A stretch of 64,000 nucleotides of DNA, taken from Onchocerca lupi (Eukaryota; Nematoda; Chromadorea; Rhabditida; Onchocercidae). The stretch covers positions 1-64,000 of the forward strand of contig JAOVVO010000390.1 of assembly GCA_028564675.1 (NCBI GenBank). The letters run 5' to 3'. Position 1 is the stretch's first letter. Every line of letters starts with the position of its first letter. Both the position numbers and the translations under genes were made by a program. This document shows positions 23,468 to 37,890 of this stretch, piece by piece. A model generated the notes under the pieces. The model was not told the origin of the DNA. It saw nothing but the letters and a program-made list of their open reading frames with translations, and ran no database searches.

Positions 23468-26400
23468 AAATTGTGTGCTCGATTTTTACAATTATCCATG
23501 GAGCACAATGTAATACCTCCGATAAGATCACCACGTTTTAAACGTCGAAAATCATCAGCAGAAAATAATTTCACTGCAATCAGTGAAATTCGTCGGTGCA
23601 GTACGCGAACTCTTACTACTTCAAATCTGACGTTAGTTCTCCTATGACATGTGTTCGAGCATTTTTTTTTTTATAAATTCTTGACATTAAATTTTTATTT
23701 TTCATTAAATTTTTCATGTTTTCTGAATTTTGAAGTTTTGATCAAAATTTCAAACTATTAACATTATGCAAAATAGTTCACTAAATTTTAATTACAGAAA
23801 CAAAATCCTTCTTAATACTGCAAAGAGAAGTGTGAACTTCGGTGATGGACAAAAGAATGAATTACATCTTGTACCGGCGATGAAAGTATATTCCTTACAG
23901 TATTTCAAGTACCCCAAAATGAAGCTATTATCTGAAAACATTCTGACCAGATTCATGCTACCATGATTTCTTTCTTGAAGGATTTCAAACAATATTCACA
24001 GCAGATGGTTGATACGGCAATGTTGAATGATGATCATTTATATCACGCTACTGTAATTCCTGATGATACGAAAGCGAATCGCAAAGCAAAAAAAATCGAA
24101 TCGATACGAGAAAAGTTCGAAAAAATTTCCGCCATCTCATCTATTTTTCCACATAAAAAGGTCTATTGAATTATTACATTACTATGTTAGATAGATATCT
24201 TATTCATTCTCTAAAATTGTAGAGAAAACTTCCCTATACTTGAAGCGAGATTTTTTTCTTTCTTAATTTTTAAATTTTTCCTAATTTTTCAAATTTATTT
24301 AGTTCAATAAAGCTCGTTTTCGACGAGGCTGCAGCTTATCTGGTATAAATAACGAATCCCTGAATAGGAAATCTGAATTGGTGGAAACGCAAGGAGAAAT
24401 TCGGAAAGCTCGACATGATGGTACTATATTAAGATTTTTTTATTATATAAAAGTCAAAACAAATATTTAGATTAATTTTGGCGGGAATTTTGGTTATATC
24501 ATTCAGGTTATAAAAGGAATTGAAGGCAAAATTAATCTGAAATCAAATCATAGTCTTTTTAGAAAGTTTTGAGATAGAACAAGATAAAGGAAATATGCAG
24601 CTACCGGTTTCAGCCAATACGATAAAAGTGCTGGTGAAATTGGGACCTTCTGATAACGATAATCTGACTGTCACAGAGCTTTCCACAGCATCAAGTGTAT
24701 CCTCTTTGTCCAACTTCGATGATTTCCAGGTATTTTCGTATTTAAGGTCAATAAAGTACCATCCCAAATGAAGCACCATAATAAAGCAAAGAATGGAAAT
24801 ATTGCTTGTAAAATGGCAAGCAAATAACTCCTCTGTAAGATCATTCATTCATTCTAATCCCTTTTATTGACGATATAATCGTTCGCTGAACGATTAATTA
24901 TTCTCAATGCATCCATTCTCAGCCTCTCCTCCATTCCATTTTATTCCCCACCTCACAAGCATAATACTATTTCATCGATATCTGACTGATATGGACGCAT
25001 CTGACGTTAGATTTATGCGCAATGATAAAAAATTGCTGTGCGCGCATTTGCAGAAGCAAGAAGTGAAGGATGAGAGAAGGGCTGAGAAAGAGATTATCGA
25101 TGAATCAGGCCACAATCGAATAACAGGGCCATCATTTCAGTTCGAAGCTCTTCCAACTGTTGATACTGCTTCCATTGCTTCCAATACTTCAGATGATTCT
25201 TCAGGTAATTTTAAAGTTCATAAATCTTCAAATCTCTACTTCTTTCAAATATTCATCAATTACGACACAATCGTAGACATAACTTTCATTACATCCACCA
25301 CAATAAATTTCAAAGAATCCAGTAAAAATGCCATTTTTCATAATGTAAAGGCTATTCATTTCCTTACCTGTCAGTAGGAATTTTCTGAATGCGATGAATA
25401 ATTAATTTTTCAATTTCCTTTAATGATTACTTTAAAAATAACAGGCTAAATGGCAATAATATCGATCTTTTTTTATCATTTTAGATGCTGACAAATCAAT
25501 TTTATGTATAATTGTTATTTAGCTTCAATATCTGTCTCCATATTGAAAAGCTTTTCATTTTATTGATTTTTTCGCGTCGATCTAGATTATCTGAAGAACT
25601 AATAATATCAAATTATGATTATTATATCCACAATTTCTTATAGAACCTTGTTTTGCACAGGATTTGAAAATCCTCATACTTTTCATTTCTAACTTATTTC
25701 GTTAAGAGTCTTTCATCTTACAATGTGAAAAAACAAGAACCTACATTTTTTACGATTGATTGAGATATAGAATTCCTGAAGCAGACGAACAGAATAATAT
25801 TTCTGTTTGTAGGAACAACCAGTGCAGAGAAATCACATCAGATTTTTTCCCTGAAGCATAATGATGAAACGAATCATAAATTAACGGAATTTCTAGCGTA
25901 CAATTTTATAATGAAATGAAAACATTAACATTTTCAAATAATGAAAATATGCCAATGTAGAAAATGTTATTCTGTCAAAACTAATAAACGATTCGTAATG
26001 TTTTATGAGCTTCCACGTAAGAGGAAAAGAATATAATTTAATTAAACTAATTTGCAGTTAAAATGCCTGACAGGAAACAAAACGAAAATAATGGCTTGCA
26101 AGAAGTACATCGTTTGCTAAAAAAATTCAACACAATTCGAGAACAACGAGCTAAAAAATGTATACATGAAGACATGATTGCTAAAACGGACAGTCGACAT
26201 GACGGATTGGACCAAGATCTGATGATGCAGCTGCAGGTAATGAAAAACTACATATAAAAGAAATTTGATCGATATTTACTGTATACTATTCAATTTTATA
26301 TCTAAAAGATTCAAAATCATATGGCAATTAGTTTAAATTTCCATTGTATATTGATTATCTGAGTTTTGAAATTTACTCACAGTTTGTGAGAAAAGTTGAT

Positions 26401-29400
26401 TTTGAGTTGATGTGACAGAAACGAATCCTTTGGCAAAAAGGATTTTATAGAAAAATTAAAGAGTGTTTTTTCTTGTATAATTAATGAAGAATATCCAAGG
26501 TAATTGAACATAGGACTATTCTTCCTTTGCTGTAAGGAAGAATGAATATTCGTTTTTGATTGCCGATTTGTCGATTCGTTGTAGAAACTGTCGCTGTATC
26601 ATCCTGAGTCACTACAGAAACTGATGTAGAAAAAACTGGTCTTGCTCCAAAACCCGAATCTTTCAAATCCTTCCGGAGCACCTCTTTCTTTTCCGATTTC
26701 CAGCTTATCGCTTTATGATTGGTCTACTCGCTTTATTTATCTATTAATCTGAGTGTTTTGGCGGAAACATGTTCATCCTTTGTTATTAAACTTCTTTCCT
26801 CTTTTAATAGTTAACATGTTTATAGTTTTGGCGGGAAAAGCGCTTATTTTTTTGTTTGTTTCGGCGGTAAACATGTTTATCGATTTGTTGGTCCATTCAA
26901 AACTGTTTCCGCGCCTGTTAACCTTTAACACTACATTTTTACAATAAGCTATTTTCCGGATTTTTCTGACAGAGTTTGAGTTATTTCACCTAAATTATTT
27001 CATAAATATGAGTATTCGGTTTATTTTGATGAAACTTCCCTTTTTTTTTTTATTTTTTTACGCCTATTATTCCAGTACCAATATGTCTCTCGAATTTCAA
27101 TTCCTCATTCTCACTCATCGTCTGATTCCGGCTTACATCCGTTATATAAAGAGAAGAAAGAATGTTTAAAGAATATCAGCTTGAGCAAAGGAATGAATGC
27201 ATTAGAACTAATGGAATCTGAGTCCCAACCTATTTCTCAAAAATATCATCCAGGTAGGTACTTCTTATGATTTAAATATTGATGTTTCCAGTGATTTGCT
27301 GCTTATTTTATCGGCTCCAAGAAATATGAATGAAATTATTAAATTATATTGTAAAACTTGTATTTGACACAATCAGTCTGCCCAAATATTATGAGATGTC
27401 TCTTTAATTGTATGAAAAAATTTCTCCAATTTGTGATTGAAAACTGGTTCATTTTTCTCGCTTATTTCTTCAAGTATTTCCTAACACTTGGATATTCACT
27501 TGGATATTCTTTCATCCTCATATTTATTAATTTCCTTCGCATAAAAAGGAATATATCTAAAATATTTCATTAGAAAGTAGTCAGTGCAGAAAATTTAAAT
27601 TGAGTAAGTCGAGAAATAATTTCTTGACAGGTGTATCAGTATTTTGATTAGATTGCCAAATATTTTTTATAATAAAAATAGCAAGCACTTTTGTTCGACT
27701 GAATCGGATGAATCCAATCAAATGTGCTGTGTCCCCATTGTAGTCGACATCGATGGCAGCTGTTTAGCGTTCCAGTGCATTTCTAAATATCCAAATAGCT
27801 TTTCGTTTTATGCATATCAACTTTATACAGCTATTACAACTTTAACTGACTCCAATTTATGAACATCTTCTTCATCCTCCATTTCTCTTACAAAACATAT
27901 GCAATTTACTACTCTTTCTCTTTATTTCTTAATTTTGAAATAGGTTGTAATATAATTTTAACTCGAAATAGTAAGTTGAAGAGACTGTTGTAAATAAAAT
28001 TGACTTCGAAATCTTTCAGAATCATCCAAAATAACTAGCACTCTTCAAAAATAATCATAAGATTGGTCAAGAATTCTTTTTTTGCATTCCAGTCAATTTC
28101 TTGGAAATTTAGATTTATCCATCAATGATGACAGAGGGTAATGGAGTTTGTGGAGTTTAGAAAGAAGCACAGCTTAATGGTATTTATTGAAGATAGTATT
28201 TGAAGCAACTGTAAAGCATCGAATAGAATTCAGAAGTTCAATTGATTCATTTGCTTTGGAATGAAAGATAAATACTATGTTAATAAGGTATTACTAGTTG
28301 AACAAATGGGTTGTTTTAGTTAGATTATTTAGCTTTCATTCCTTTCATTTTCATAATCTTATTAAATAATTAAATTTCTGAAAAAATTATGTAGCAATGC
28401 AAACGATATCTTAGCCATTCAGTTTGTTTGATATAAGTAAGAGAGACAAGTAAAGAGATGATAAGAATTAATCATTGATTTAAATTTTGATGGCTAACCT
28501 TTGTTGCGGACAGTGTATTAATCTCTAAGGATTGTTGTGCTCAGTATTCCTCAAAAGGAATAATCTAAAATTTTGCTGCATTCTTGTGCTTCTTTAAAGT
28601 ATCATTTCAAAATTATATACTAAAGAAAAGACAATGTTATCTACTGCCAGTAATAGTGGTATTGAGTTAATCATTTAAAGCATTAAACTTGAATTTGACT
28701 ACTTGATGCTTTCCATGATTGAGGCAATTATTGCATTTTAAAAAGAAAAGAGATTGATTTAGTCGATTGAGCTATCGCTGTCTACTTTGTCTTACTAGGA
28801 AAGTCATCAGTTTTTCATTGTCTCGCCTCAGTTAACTATATTGCTTCTCTGTTCTGCTTCAGTTGACACCCGTTGCACATTGTTAAATTATTCCAAAATA
28901 TTCGGTTTTGATTAGTTTCTTCCATCTTGCAGTTTTTTTCTCCACTTCCAGTGCTTAGTTATTTGCTACGGTAGAAGCAGTGATATTTTAAAAGATTCCG
29001 AGATTTCAATATTTTTCGGAAAAAAAGTAAAATTAGATTTAGTTATATCAGCATGCATAATATCACATGGTTAATTGCATTATATCATAGCTTTGTTTAT
29101 TTATTTTTTTCATTTCGCCTTTTCAAATATATGCTATATATATTATAGTTACCGATATAGTATCACATGAGATTGTCCATATTATTCCTCATCAATTTAA
29201 CGATCACAGATTTGCATTTGCTGATCTATTTGATAAGCATTTCTTAGTATCTTTAAGATTGCGATAACCTATTTCTTACTATTTTATCCTCTTCATAAAT
29301 TAACGTTGATTGAAAAAGATATATTCGTCCTCATTCTCTATCCAAAAAAAAAGGGAAAAAAAAAAGAAAGCAAGAATTATCGATAGATGGTAAATGTATA

Positions 29401-32400
29401 AATTTTGAAATTTGAAATGGCGAATAAAACTATAAGTTGGAAGAAATCAGTCGAAAAACTTGGAATGATTTCAAAATGCGCAACGAAAATGACCTTAAAA
29501 CAATGAAAAATTGATAACTTTTTTATTAATCGCAAAGTAAACAACGACAAGTCATTGATTAAATGACGCTCTTTTCCCTCTAAAGTGCAACACTTGGCCA
29601 CTTTATGCTCAAATGTATTCGCTCCATTTTAGCACACTTTCTGAGTTTCCTCTTCTTTCAAGTTGCAAATAAGCACAGACTCTTGGCCAACTGACATTTC
29701 AAAGTCTTTAAAATTGAGCAATTTTTCGCAACATTTTCATAACTTTGTACTAAAAATTCCCATAATTTGCGTATATTTGAATTCTATTCAATTGATCACA
29801 ACAAATGCAAATGTAAGTATTTATTGCTTCTGTATGTACACAATGCTTCTGCCAACATGCTCTCGTCCCAACAATTCATATTCTCGCCAGCCTTTCTCAC
29901 AGAAGTATACAAATATGGTAAATTTTGTTTCTATATTCCAGGAAAAGGAAATTTCATAAGCAAATTTAATTCGAATTTAATAACTTTAAAGGCTTTTTAT
30001 GTTTTAATTTGTGCAAAAATATAATTTAAATTTATTTTCAAATGTAGTAATTTGGATAGAAGAGTCCTACTGAATATATAGTTAATGTTGAAAAGTCTGT
30101 AAATGTGTTCCAGCTCGTCATCTTGCCAGTCATTATCATGCTTCCAAAATAACGCTTTTGACAGTCTCTAATAATGTGGAGACGTATATCGATTTCAGCA
30201 TTTTGCGAGCTAAGCTTCAAACTGAAACTGTAAGGTTGAAATATCCAAGTCCTGTTTTGAGTTTTAATTGGTATGAAAACAATATAGGTTAGTAGTCTAT
30301 ATAAAGATAATTATTCATGATCATTCTGCTCTTCACTAATCAACATTTCATCTTTTTCCATCTCACCCAGCTGAATAACATTTTTGCATATATTAATTAC
30401 ACTCGCTGTATTGCCTGACTCATGCATGCACCGTGCCTGCAATCAATTTATATTCACCTATCACATTTCTCGTGACCTAATTCAATTTCATTTCTGTGTT
30501 ATGAATGAATATCAAGCGAGATAACCCTTGTAGTTGGGGTTAGTAGTTGACACTTCAGCTACTTGCTTAAACTTACTTTAACTTTAAAATTTAAATTTAA
30601 ATAAAATTCACATTTATTAGCAAACGAAATTTAGTCTTCATTATGCAGTAACAATATCTTTTGCTTATCTATCTTCCGGTTCACTTCCATATTTGATTAC
30701 TTACCTATTTGCCTAATTGCTACTATGATTTATTGAAAAGATTACCTTGTTTTATTCCTATTTTTTTTGCAAACTTGCTTACGACATATTTTTAGTCCAT
30801 AATTTTTGGAAAACAATTTGGAAGTTCTCAATTTGATGGAAATGATAAATTGAATGTGATATCTGAATATTATCTCTCGATATAATGAATATTATCTGAA
30901 TATTATCTTGAATATTATCTCATCTATGATTTTGTATGCATTACTTATGAACATTTTCAAATGGATGAAATGGACGGGCATTTTCATTATTCAATTTACA
31001 CAAACTATCAAAAGAGCCCATATTCCAATCCTATAATTTGATTGCATTTGCTCGTTTTGCATGAAAACTATGTCAAAAATACTTCTCAATCTATAATTAC
31101 TCTTTCATTCACTTTCACATTTCATTTTCTTTTAACAATTTTCATGAAATTTTTTCATAAAAGTTTTCGAGTGTAAAATTTGGCTGAAATTCTGAGTAGC
31201 AACTTTTTATGCTGTTATGATAGAAGGAATAACTATACTGATAGGATAAAATAGATTATTGAAATAAAACACATCAGGTAGTATTACATTTGGTTATCAT
31301 ATCTAAATATAGCTATAAATATAACTTGTCGTAAACAAATAAAACGAAATTAAGAACTAGAAGAGAAGTGCTATGTGAAGTTTAAAAAAAATTATGATTG
31401 ACTTTTGACTTGGAATATTTTGAATCGAAATATATTGAACTGAAACGATGTGATGAAATGAAGTGTAAAATGTGCATGCGCACTCGATAGTTATCATATA
31501 AATATATTTAGAATTTTTTCTGGGAAGAAAAAAAAGATGAAAAATGAAAGCACACCGAAACTGTCCGTTTCCTTTTTCTCTGCCTACTGTCCTGCTCGTC
31601 TCATTTGTTCCAATTTGTTGACGTTGAAGAATTGTTTTCTTCTTTTAAATTTCACAAATTTCATATTTTAGCTTTCTTTCTCAGGAACAGGAATCGAAGC
31701 AGTTATAATATGACTGCTGCATAGATGCTTTTATTATTTATTATAAATATGTTATTTTGTTACGAATTGGTTTTTTTCATCGAGAGAGGAAGGGATCATT
31801 TTTGGACGATTTGGGAAGATTAATAAAAAGAGGCTGAGGAATGGGAAAGAATGAAGAATTTAAGCAAGTGAAATTAATTTAAAGTTATTAATAAATTCGA
31901 TTTGTCATTGGTAATTTTTTCAAGTGATTACAGATTTTGAGAAATGCGATTCATTTTTGAGATAATTTCAGTTAATTTTATCTCGTTTTATTATTTTTTT
32001 TTTTTTTTATTTTTTTGTCTCAGAAATGGTAATGTCATCTTCTAAGTTAAGACAGTAATTATAGGCTTTTATGAATGACTTGTATTATGAATTATATTAT
32101 GGCTGTTCGAAATGCAAACATTTATTCATGCAATGAAAAGGTGAAAAATGATTGTTACTGCTTCCATTTCTATCAATTCATTCTTCTAGAAAAGACCCTT
32201 AGAACAGCATTACTGAAGAATTTTTCAGAATCAATGTACTCTACCCTCCTGCTTATAGCTGAGCAGAACTTGACATTGGACAAGTTATTTTATTTAAATT
32301 CCTTTAAAAATTTTGATAACTTATTTATACGTTTCCAAAAATATAACAGAATACTGAAGGAGAAATATCCGAATCGATCATGTTGAGACCATATCAATTA

Positions 32401-35400
32401 TAATGTTGCAATTGCAGTTGACAGCGCCAATATTTTGAATGAAATAATCAGATAAACATTAGCATCGATAAGTTGCTGAAGGATTGTGGAGATTGTCTAA
32501 CAATAGAGTTTTTATACCGTTTATAATGCAATTTAGAAGTTTGCTAATCTATTGTTGATTTTAAAATTACTGTATTCTTTTACAAAAACGTCACCTCTGT
32601 TATAGTTGCTGCTCATCGAAGATGAAATTTTCATTGAATATAGGTCGAGGTTAATTTTTCTCAAAAAAAACGCTCAAGAATTATTCCAAATCAGGAAAAA
32701 AGTTCAATTTTAAATTTGATGGTAAATTTGCAAATAAAGAAGTACATACTTTATTGCATAACTAATTTGCTTTCTTCATTCTTCGCTCATAGAAACGATT
32801 TGTCGTTTCGATATAATTTAGACATAAATTTTTGATATAATTTAGACTTATAATTTTTTGACTAATTTCTTTGTTTAAACTTTTCCGAACTGTCTTAGCA
32901 TAATGCAATAATGTTTTCAAACTTTTTCAGCCAGATTTAAGGATGATACTTTCTGAAATATTTCGAATTTTTTTTTTTTTGAATATTGAATTCTTTCTGA
33001 TTCTGCTGAAGAATTGAATTTTAAATTTAACATAATCACATCAATGAAAAGAATCTGTTATCTGAAAGAAACATCTATTTTTTAATCCTTTTTGATGTTT
33101 CAGTGTGTAAAACTATTTTTACTTTTAGCCTTGAAGTCATATATCGTTTTAATCAAAATTTAAAATTTAAATTATTTTTCTTAAGTTCTCTGAGCATCTG
33201 AATTATAATGAAAATTAAAAGCCAATTCTTTGTGATGTTTGGTAAAGTGTTCGTCATATGCGACATTGTTAAAAAAAAAAAAAAAAAAAAAATTGTTTCT
33301 GTCGTGCGGTTGTTTGCTACATTTCTATTTAAATGTAGAAATTTTGAGACAGAGTATCTGTGGAGTTTTGTGATTCCGACATCGGAACTCGTTTTCTGCA
33401 ATCCGTACAAACATTCAACTTGTTCATTCTTCTGATCGCTTCCTGCATTCACATTCATTTGTCGAAGTTCAGCCAAGAAGTGCTTGATGTCGTCTTCATC
33501 AGTGTGTTCTGGTTATCGATACAGAAATCAGCGACCATTCTTGATGTATCAAAAACCGCCTGAATTCAGCTGGTTTAGCACTGCACTCAAGAATATAAGT
33601 ATGTTCTACTCTATTCTTCTGCTCCTTTTCTCATGTATTATTATTGTTGTTTGTTTAGAGCGATGATTTGAACTCTTCAAACAGCTGAAAAAGTTTCTAA
33701 AAGTTACTTGGGAATTAGTTGAATTTTCGGAACTGTGCGGTTCATCTACAACTCCTTCTGGCTTTTCCTAAATGTGTCACTCAAATACGACTTAAGCAAA
33801 TATTTCGAAACATTTTCCTCATTTCTGAAAAACATTGGGAGAATTAATTTTTCAAAGATATTTGAAAGTTATTCTCGATTTGCAAATATTTTTCGATGAT
33901 AAAAAGAAAAATGAATGATGCTGTCTTCATGCTTTCTAAACAAATAAATAATATCTTCATGCTTTCATGTTTTTTAAACATTTTTAGTGATCAAATAGAT
34001 AGATAGATAAATTTATAATTGGCAAATAAATAAACAGGCGGCGGCATTTGAGTATTATTTTAATTTATCATTTGGAAATAATTTACACCAAGATTTCGAA
34101 TAAAATATCAAATAAAAATTTTCCACATCTTGTCAAATAAAAACTCTCCGGATCCTCTCTCTTTGATATGCGGGGCTATAATATTATCTCGTAATGACTG
34201 GAACTTAATTAAAATATTTTGTTTATTATTTCATCTCGCTCCAAGTTTTCTCTTCGTGTATAAAATGATAACATTCGGCAAGAAATAATTTATTTTCACT
34301 TCTTTTTTACTACTTTCTTCTAATTGGTTCTTTTTCCGGTCTTTTAAATTTAATTTCGGATGTTTTCTATGATTTTCGGAAGAAATTATTTTCGTTTGTA
34401 TTCTGCATAGTTTAAAGTGGGAGTCTTTGTTGCCAAAAATTTACAATGCAGTTTTCATTTTTTCAAAAAAAGTGGAACAGAATTTTCTGATAGAAAAATT
34501 AATATGATTTTATAACATCGCGGTATTGCATCATAGTTTTCTCTTGTTTCAGAAGAAACAAACAATGAAGCAAAAATTGAAAAAGAAATGAAGAAAAATT
34601 GTACGATAGTTGCTTTGTCGTCTAAATTTACTACGAGTGAAGAATGTCCGGCAACGGTATTGAAAATGGATGATAATCAGTTGGAATCCGTCGCAAACGG
34701 AATCGAATTAAAATCGGACGTAACAGTCATGCCAGTTGATCATAACGTTGGTTTGTTGAATACAATTTACAGCAACAAATCGAATTGGGAAACTCATCGG
34801 AAAAGTTTAGCTGTGACATACTTCGAAAAGAAGAATCTAGAAAAGGAAACAGATTTGATGGAAAGATCGCAGGAAAGATTACGTAGCGGTGAATTCCCAA
34901 ATACCAGAATCGCCAAGGTTAGACAGACAGATCATTAAACCCCAATTTTTCTAGCATATATGAGAAAAAGTTCAGACATTTATCGTAGATCTACAACCAC
35001 TTTTTCATCGCGATGGTTGGAGATAATGAGAACTGAGATTGTGCAGAGATTTCTCTCCTAGTTGATTCAAGAATTTTTCGCGGAGAGACTGTAATTTATT
35101 CGTACTTCAAGTTTTCTTAGATTTCCGTAGTTTATTAATAAGAAAGTAAGTGATGTTCGAGGTCTTCAAACTTTTCCCCAACTTTTACGAATTTTGATAT
35201 TTTCCAGGATGAGGGGCCGGTGCGGCAGTCACTGCTCAGTTTGGTTATGGATGAGGATGTACCAGAACTAATGGAAGCTATGGCCGAAAAGGTTCTAGCT
35301 TATAGATTTTGCGATGAATTAATTCGGAATGCTCATTGTTCCATCATCATTGCTTATTTCTTTCAAAATTGATTTATATTTATAGTTTCAACTATCAAAA

Positions 35401-36576
35401 ATCCAGAATTAATTCAGTGAATATCAAATATAGTTTTTCAGTTAGAATTCGTATTTGAAGATCTCATACCGACTATATCTAATGCTGGGGAAGGAATATT
35501 ACGCAACTCAGCGAAGCGTTCACGTTCACGTCCGAGGGTCAATGATTGAAACGTTATAGCAAATATAATAATTTTTAAACTTTTAAACATTATACTTTAA
35601 CAAGAACTCATGATAAAGCAGACTAGCTAGATTGAAATATTTATGCTCAGAAAATTTGGAGGAAAATTCAGAAATATTTAAAGAATTAAAATGAACAAAT
35701 ATAAGTAAAGCCATATGATTTGCAGGAAGCAAGGCTAGAATTTCATTCGTCATCACCAACAGTCTTCACATATCCTGACGAAGAATCTGCTGTTGAAAAG
35801 GCACAATGGGATGAAGGAAAACAGATTACTTTTAGAGTTTATCGAGAACTCTTCGAAGGGTATGTCCTTATTTGACAGAGGATAAATCGGTAATTGAAAG
35901 ATTCTCTCTTTTTTCCAATCTTACAACTTCAATGTTTCTTATATTGCTCACTTATTCCAGAAAAAAAGAACGTTCGATGGATGAGGATCACAAATCTCAA
36001 AGTCCTTTACGGCCTTCGCAAATAGCGAATAATACAGAATTCTCATTCGTAAGAAGTGAGTTTTAATATTTCAACCAACTTTTATTAAGTCGTTTAAAGA
36101 TTGGATCCCATCCAGTCAATTTATGATGTAAAGTAAACACATGAAGAAGGGAATGCCTTCGTTAGTCTTTTACAAAAGCTAAAGCAAACAAAGACTGAAA
36201 GAAAGTCAAAGAACGACTAGGTTTAATTCAGTCCTAATATCAAGTTCTTACTCCAGAAATACCATTCATATTTCATTTTATGAACTTTTATCATTGTCGT
36301 AAATGAATACATTCTTATGTTAAGTGCTTAGCTCTCTATATTTTCGCTCAAAACTCAACTTTTTTTAGCGGTAACATCAATGGAGGAACCATCAATGGCG
36401 GAAAGTTTACTAGGCGTCACGGGTCGTATCTCATACAACAATGCCCCTATGGATTTAGCTCGATTCAATAAAAATACGATGTAAGTATCATAAATTTTAT
36501 ATACGTGAATGCAGTTTTTGCAATAAATCAAAAGCAAGCAGAAACATCTTCTAGATCGTTGGTGGCCGGTAAATGA
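23468..36576 (+). CDS. long, mostly disordered protein with a phostensin/taperin-like PP1-binding motif
   Basis: Exons, all phase-compatible: 23468-23631, 23798-23885, 23981-24160, 24303-24420, 24563-24729, 25054-25204, 26058-26236, 27076-27253, 33473-33598 (optional), 34553-34917, 35208-35291, 35442-35537, 35726-35859, 35961-36055, 36369-36480 and 36555-36576. They give about 750 residues, rich in Ser, Lys and Glu. Exon 26058-26236 has a likely coiled coil (EVHRLLKKFNTIREQRAKK). Exon 35726-35859 encodes RLEFHSSSPTVFTYPDEES, which resembles the RVxF plus YPSE segment by which phostensin (PPP1R18) binds protein phosphatase 1. A second RVxF-like match, KQITF, follows. The start is uncertain: an in-frame ATG lies at about 23500. 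At 36479-36484 the frame reads ATG TAA, but GTAAGT there is also a perfect donor to a last short exon. Exon structure is better supported than function. Confidence 0.6.
26560..26975 (+). repeat. dispersed repeat family, copy B
   Basis: Homologous to copies A and C. The middle contains TTTATGATTGGTCTACTCG and several spaced copies of a GGCGG-AAACATGTTTAT motif. The end has TTGGTCCATTCAAAACTG and GTTAACCTTTAACACT. It lies in the intron between exons 26058-26236 and 27076-27253 of the long plus-strand gene, in the same orientation. Confidence 0.75.
27254..33472. other. long intron, no exon supported
   Basis: About 6.2 kb between two phase-matched exons of the long plus-strand gene. Open frames at 27358-27573, 27644-27862, 29663-29959 and 32075-32386 lack usable splice sites in the required phase. 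Small direct repeats of TGAATATTATCT occur near 30863-30921. Confidence 0.5.
30863..30921. repeat. short direct repeats of TGAATATTATCT
   Basis: The 12-base word TGAATATTATCT or a one-base variant occurs four times in about 60 bases, inside the long intron. Probably replication slippage. Confidence 0.7.
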
Positions 36577-37890
36577 TTCCTCCATCCAAAATGCAAGCAG
36601 CAAAAGAATAGGAACTATTGTTTTATGGATGACATTTTCTGGATATTCTGCAACGAGAAGATAACAGATAATGAGCCTTTATAAGAATATACATTTTATT
36701 TTCAATCAAGCTATTATCAATTATGATCATAACGTTGGTTGTTATCAGTACCTCTTCACTTGCTTAGTTATGTATAATTTATAACAACATGATTGTCAAA
36801 TTTAGTTTATTGAAACAAACAAATATGCCCACTCTTCTTATATTGAGAGACATATGTCGAAAAACATGCTCGATTCCCAAAACGCACTTAAATATAATTT
36901 CTTTATTAATGAACAAAACATAATTTGGATTTTATGAAATGTTAGATAAACAATTCAACTTTGAAAATAATTTGGAACTAAACAACGAATTTAATTATTT
37001 ATTAATGAAAGGAGGAAAGTTAAGTAATAGAGTTATATTTTTTTATGATGAAACAGTTTACATATCATCACTGTAATGATGATAATGGTTCAAAAAATCA
37101 TATATAGTAACAGAACTATGCATCATGGCATGCACATTTTCAAATCGAAAAGAAAAAAAAGTGATTTTATGATCATAACTCTTCAACGAAAAATATGATA
37201 AAAAACAAATATTTCCGCAAGAAACAAATGTTTCCTATTTGAGAAACTGATTGTTTTCTGAATTCTACTGCCGATGACATTTAGAGATTGAATGATTATT
37301 TAATATAATTTCTGATTCGTTCTACACTGAAACTTATACAAATAATCAAAAATATGATGAAGGCAATAAGCAATTGATGTCTTTCTTTTTCGAGATTAAA
37401 ATAAAAATTTAATATTGTTAGAGTTAAAAATGCTCAAATTAATTCATTAGCAGCAGCTCTCAGATAGTTTAAATTCAGTACCGAGTTAGCTGAACTAAAA
37501 TTCCATCATTTTGAACATGTTTGTATTAATATGCTGTTAGTGAAGCCACCAGTTGCCTAATAATACATAATATCATTCTTTGGATTTCATTGCAACAGTA
37601 ATTAAATTTCAAGCTTTGGAAGCGAATAGTGTTATTAAAATTGCATTAAAGAAAACTTAAGAACTTAACTAATAATTTAACTAAGTTGATTGAGATTTCT
37701 CGATTCTTAGTTAAAAGAATAAAAAAATGAAACAGAAGTGAATAAAAGTAATTTATTTTTGTTTTCATTTGGATATAATCCATTTTAACCCTGCATAAAT
37801 AAAATTATAATTATTTCTTTTGTAAAGTAATTGCCTTATTTTTTCATCTCATGTATTATGCCATATTAAATTTGTTTTGAATAAATTTCT
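36577..37890. other. intergenic between convergent genes, nothing seen
   Basis: AT-rich, with no open frame or repeat that I can support. It should hold the 3' ends of the plus-strand gene and of the TADA1-like gene. Confidence 0.5.

Noticed and set aside
26753..26947. Hydrophobic 64-codon frame
   Set aside because: Lies wholly inside repeat copy B. The other copies do not keep the frame open.
32075..32386. 103-codon plus-strand open frame
   Set aside because: AT-rich composition, no splice signals in the needed phase and no recognisable motif. Within a long intron, so treated as chance.
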